Source of the DNA: JBLNDG01 sp050261415
Lineage (GTDB): Bacteria > Bacillota > Clostridia > Lutisporales > Lutisporaceae
Assembly: GCA_050261415.1 (NCBI GenBank)
Contig: JBLNDG010000224.1
Span: 1-15,407, forward strand
Direction: 5' to 3'
DNA: 15,407 nt
The notes under the pieces: model-generated
Database searches by the model: none
Told to the model about the DNA's origin: nothing
What the model saw: the letters and a program-made list of their open reading frames with translations, nothing else
Translations under genes and position numbers: made by a program
In this document: positions 14,966 through 15,407 of the stretch, piece by piece
How positions within the stretch are numbered: position 1 is the stretch's first letter
Layout of the letters: every line of letters starts with the position of its first letter

Positions 14966-14978
14966 GGAGGAGTATTTA

Positions 14979-15407
14979 ATGCAAAAATTACCCATCCTGG
15001 GTATTACTATGGGTGATCCCTGTGGTATTGGCCCTGAAATTACGGCAAAGGCGCTCTCAGAGAAGCATGTCTACGAAATCTGCCGGCCGCTGGTAGTGGG
15101 TAGTGCCAAGGTAGTTATGCAGGCAGTTGAGATTGCAAAAAAACAACTGAAGGTACATGTCATTTCCAGTGTTAAGGATGCGAAATTCGAATACGGTACA
15201 ATAGATGTCCTGGATCAGGATATTGTGGATATGTCCACGCTGGTCCATGGTACAGTCAGTGTACAGGGCGGTGAGGCAGCATATAAAGCCATTGAAAAGG
15301 TAATTGAGCTTGCTATGAAGGATAAAATTGATGCAACAATTACAGGCCCGTTGAATAAGGAAGCCTTGAACCTTGCAGGTTATCATTATAGTGGTCATAC
15401 TGAAATA
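14979..15407 (+). CDS. PdxA/PdxA2-family 4-phospho-acid dehydrogenase, 5' part
   Basis: The first 143 residues of a PdxA-family enzyme are present; the window ends mid-gene, at about 40-45 percent of the usual 330 or so residues. The family opening ITMGDPCGIGPEI is at 9-21, where Cys15 replaces the more common Ala, ITGPLNKEAL is at 121-130, and the metal-ligand motif GHTE is at 139-142. Classical PdxA oxidises 4-phospho-hydroxy-L-threonine for vitamin B6; PdxA2 instead oxidatively decarboxylates 4-phospho-D-threonate or -erythronate to dihydroxyacetone phosphate. The kinase partner favours the PdxA2 role. ATG 14979 follows TAAGGAGG (14963-14970) by eight bases, 13 bases after the dehydrogenase gene, so all three genes form one operon that probably continues beyond the window. 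Confidence 0.93.
   Translation, partial: MQKLPILGITMGDPCGIGPEITAKALSEKHVYEICRPLVVGSAKVVMQAVEIAKKQLKVHVISSVKDAKFEYGTIDVLDQDIVDMSTLVHGTVSVQGGEAAYKAIEKVIELAMKDKIDATITGPLNKEALNLAGYHYSGHTEI

Overview
The window reads as a piece of chromosome from a low-GC, anaerobic Firmicute of the class Clostridia. The grounds are strong AGGAGG-type ribosome sites, many hairpin-plus-T-run terminators, a clostridial-phage-type lysis cassette, a fragment resembling the SigI sigma factor of Bacilli and Clostridia, and a sigma-54 activator with its promoter. I cannot name the species. All intact genes are on the + strand; the only minus-strand coding trace is a short gene remnant near 8.7 kb.

Layout. (1) 1-1471: two adjacent permeases of a BMP-family (nucleoside-type) ABC importer, the first cut by the window edge, closed by a terminator near 1.53 kb. 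(2) 1562-2753: an isolated phage lysis module with a frame-broken XhlA-like membrane protein, an LL-H-type holin broken by a one-base slip in a T run, and an apparently intact M15 peptidoglycan peptidase, closed by a strong terminator. No other phage genes are present. (3) 3064-8598: a probable local regulator with a GGDEF-like core and C-terminal winged helix, then an AbgT transporter and two overlapping M20 amidohydrolases, the second a clear AbgA homologue. This looks like an uptake-and-hydrolysis unit for p-aminobenzoyl-glutamate or another N-acyl amino acid. (4) 8599-9059: a decayed patch where the 3' end of an unknown minus-strand gene abuts a SigI-like fragment. (5) 9060-10061: a MYG1/UPF0160 family protein with no ATG or GTG start. 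(6) 10231-15407: a PrpR_N-PAS-AAA+-Fis sigma-54 activator, three copies of a GTTGC-N5-GCAAC-type site, two possible terminators, a near-consensus -24/-12 promoter, and an operon of a four-carbon acid sugar kinase (DUF1537), an iron-type alcohol dehydrogenase and a PdxA-family dehydrogenase that runs off the window.

The most informative part is region 6. The activator, its probable enhancer sites, the sigma-54 promoter and the kinase/PdxA pair form a self-contained inducible catabolic switch. Kinase plus PdxA2 is the established logic for D-threonate breakdown (phosphorylation, then oxidative decarboxylation to dihydroxyacetone phosphate). The alcohol dehydrogenase lying between them is not part of that minimal pathway, so the true substrate may be something else. 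All assignments are from reading the sequence; no database search was run.
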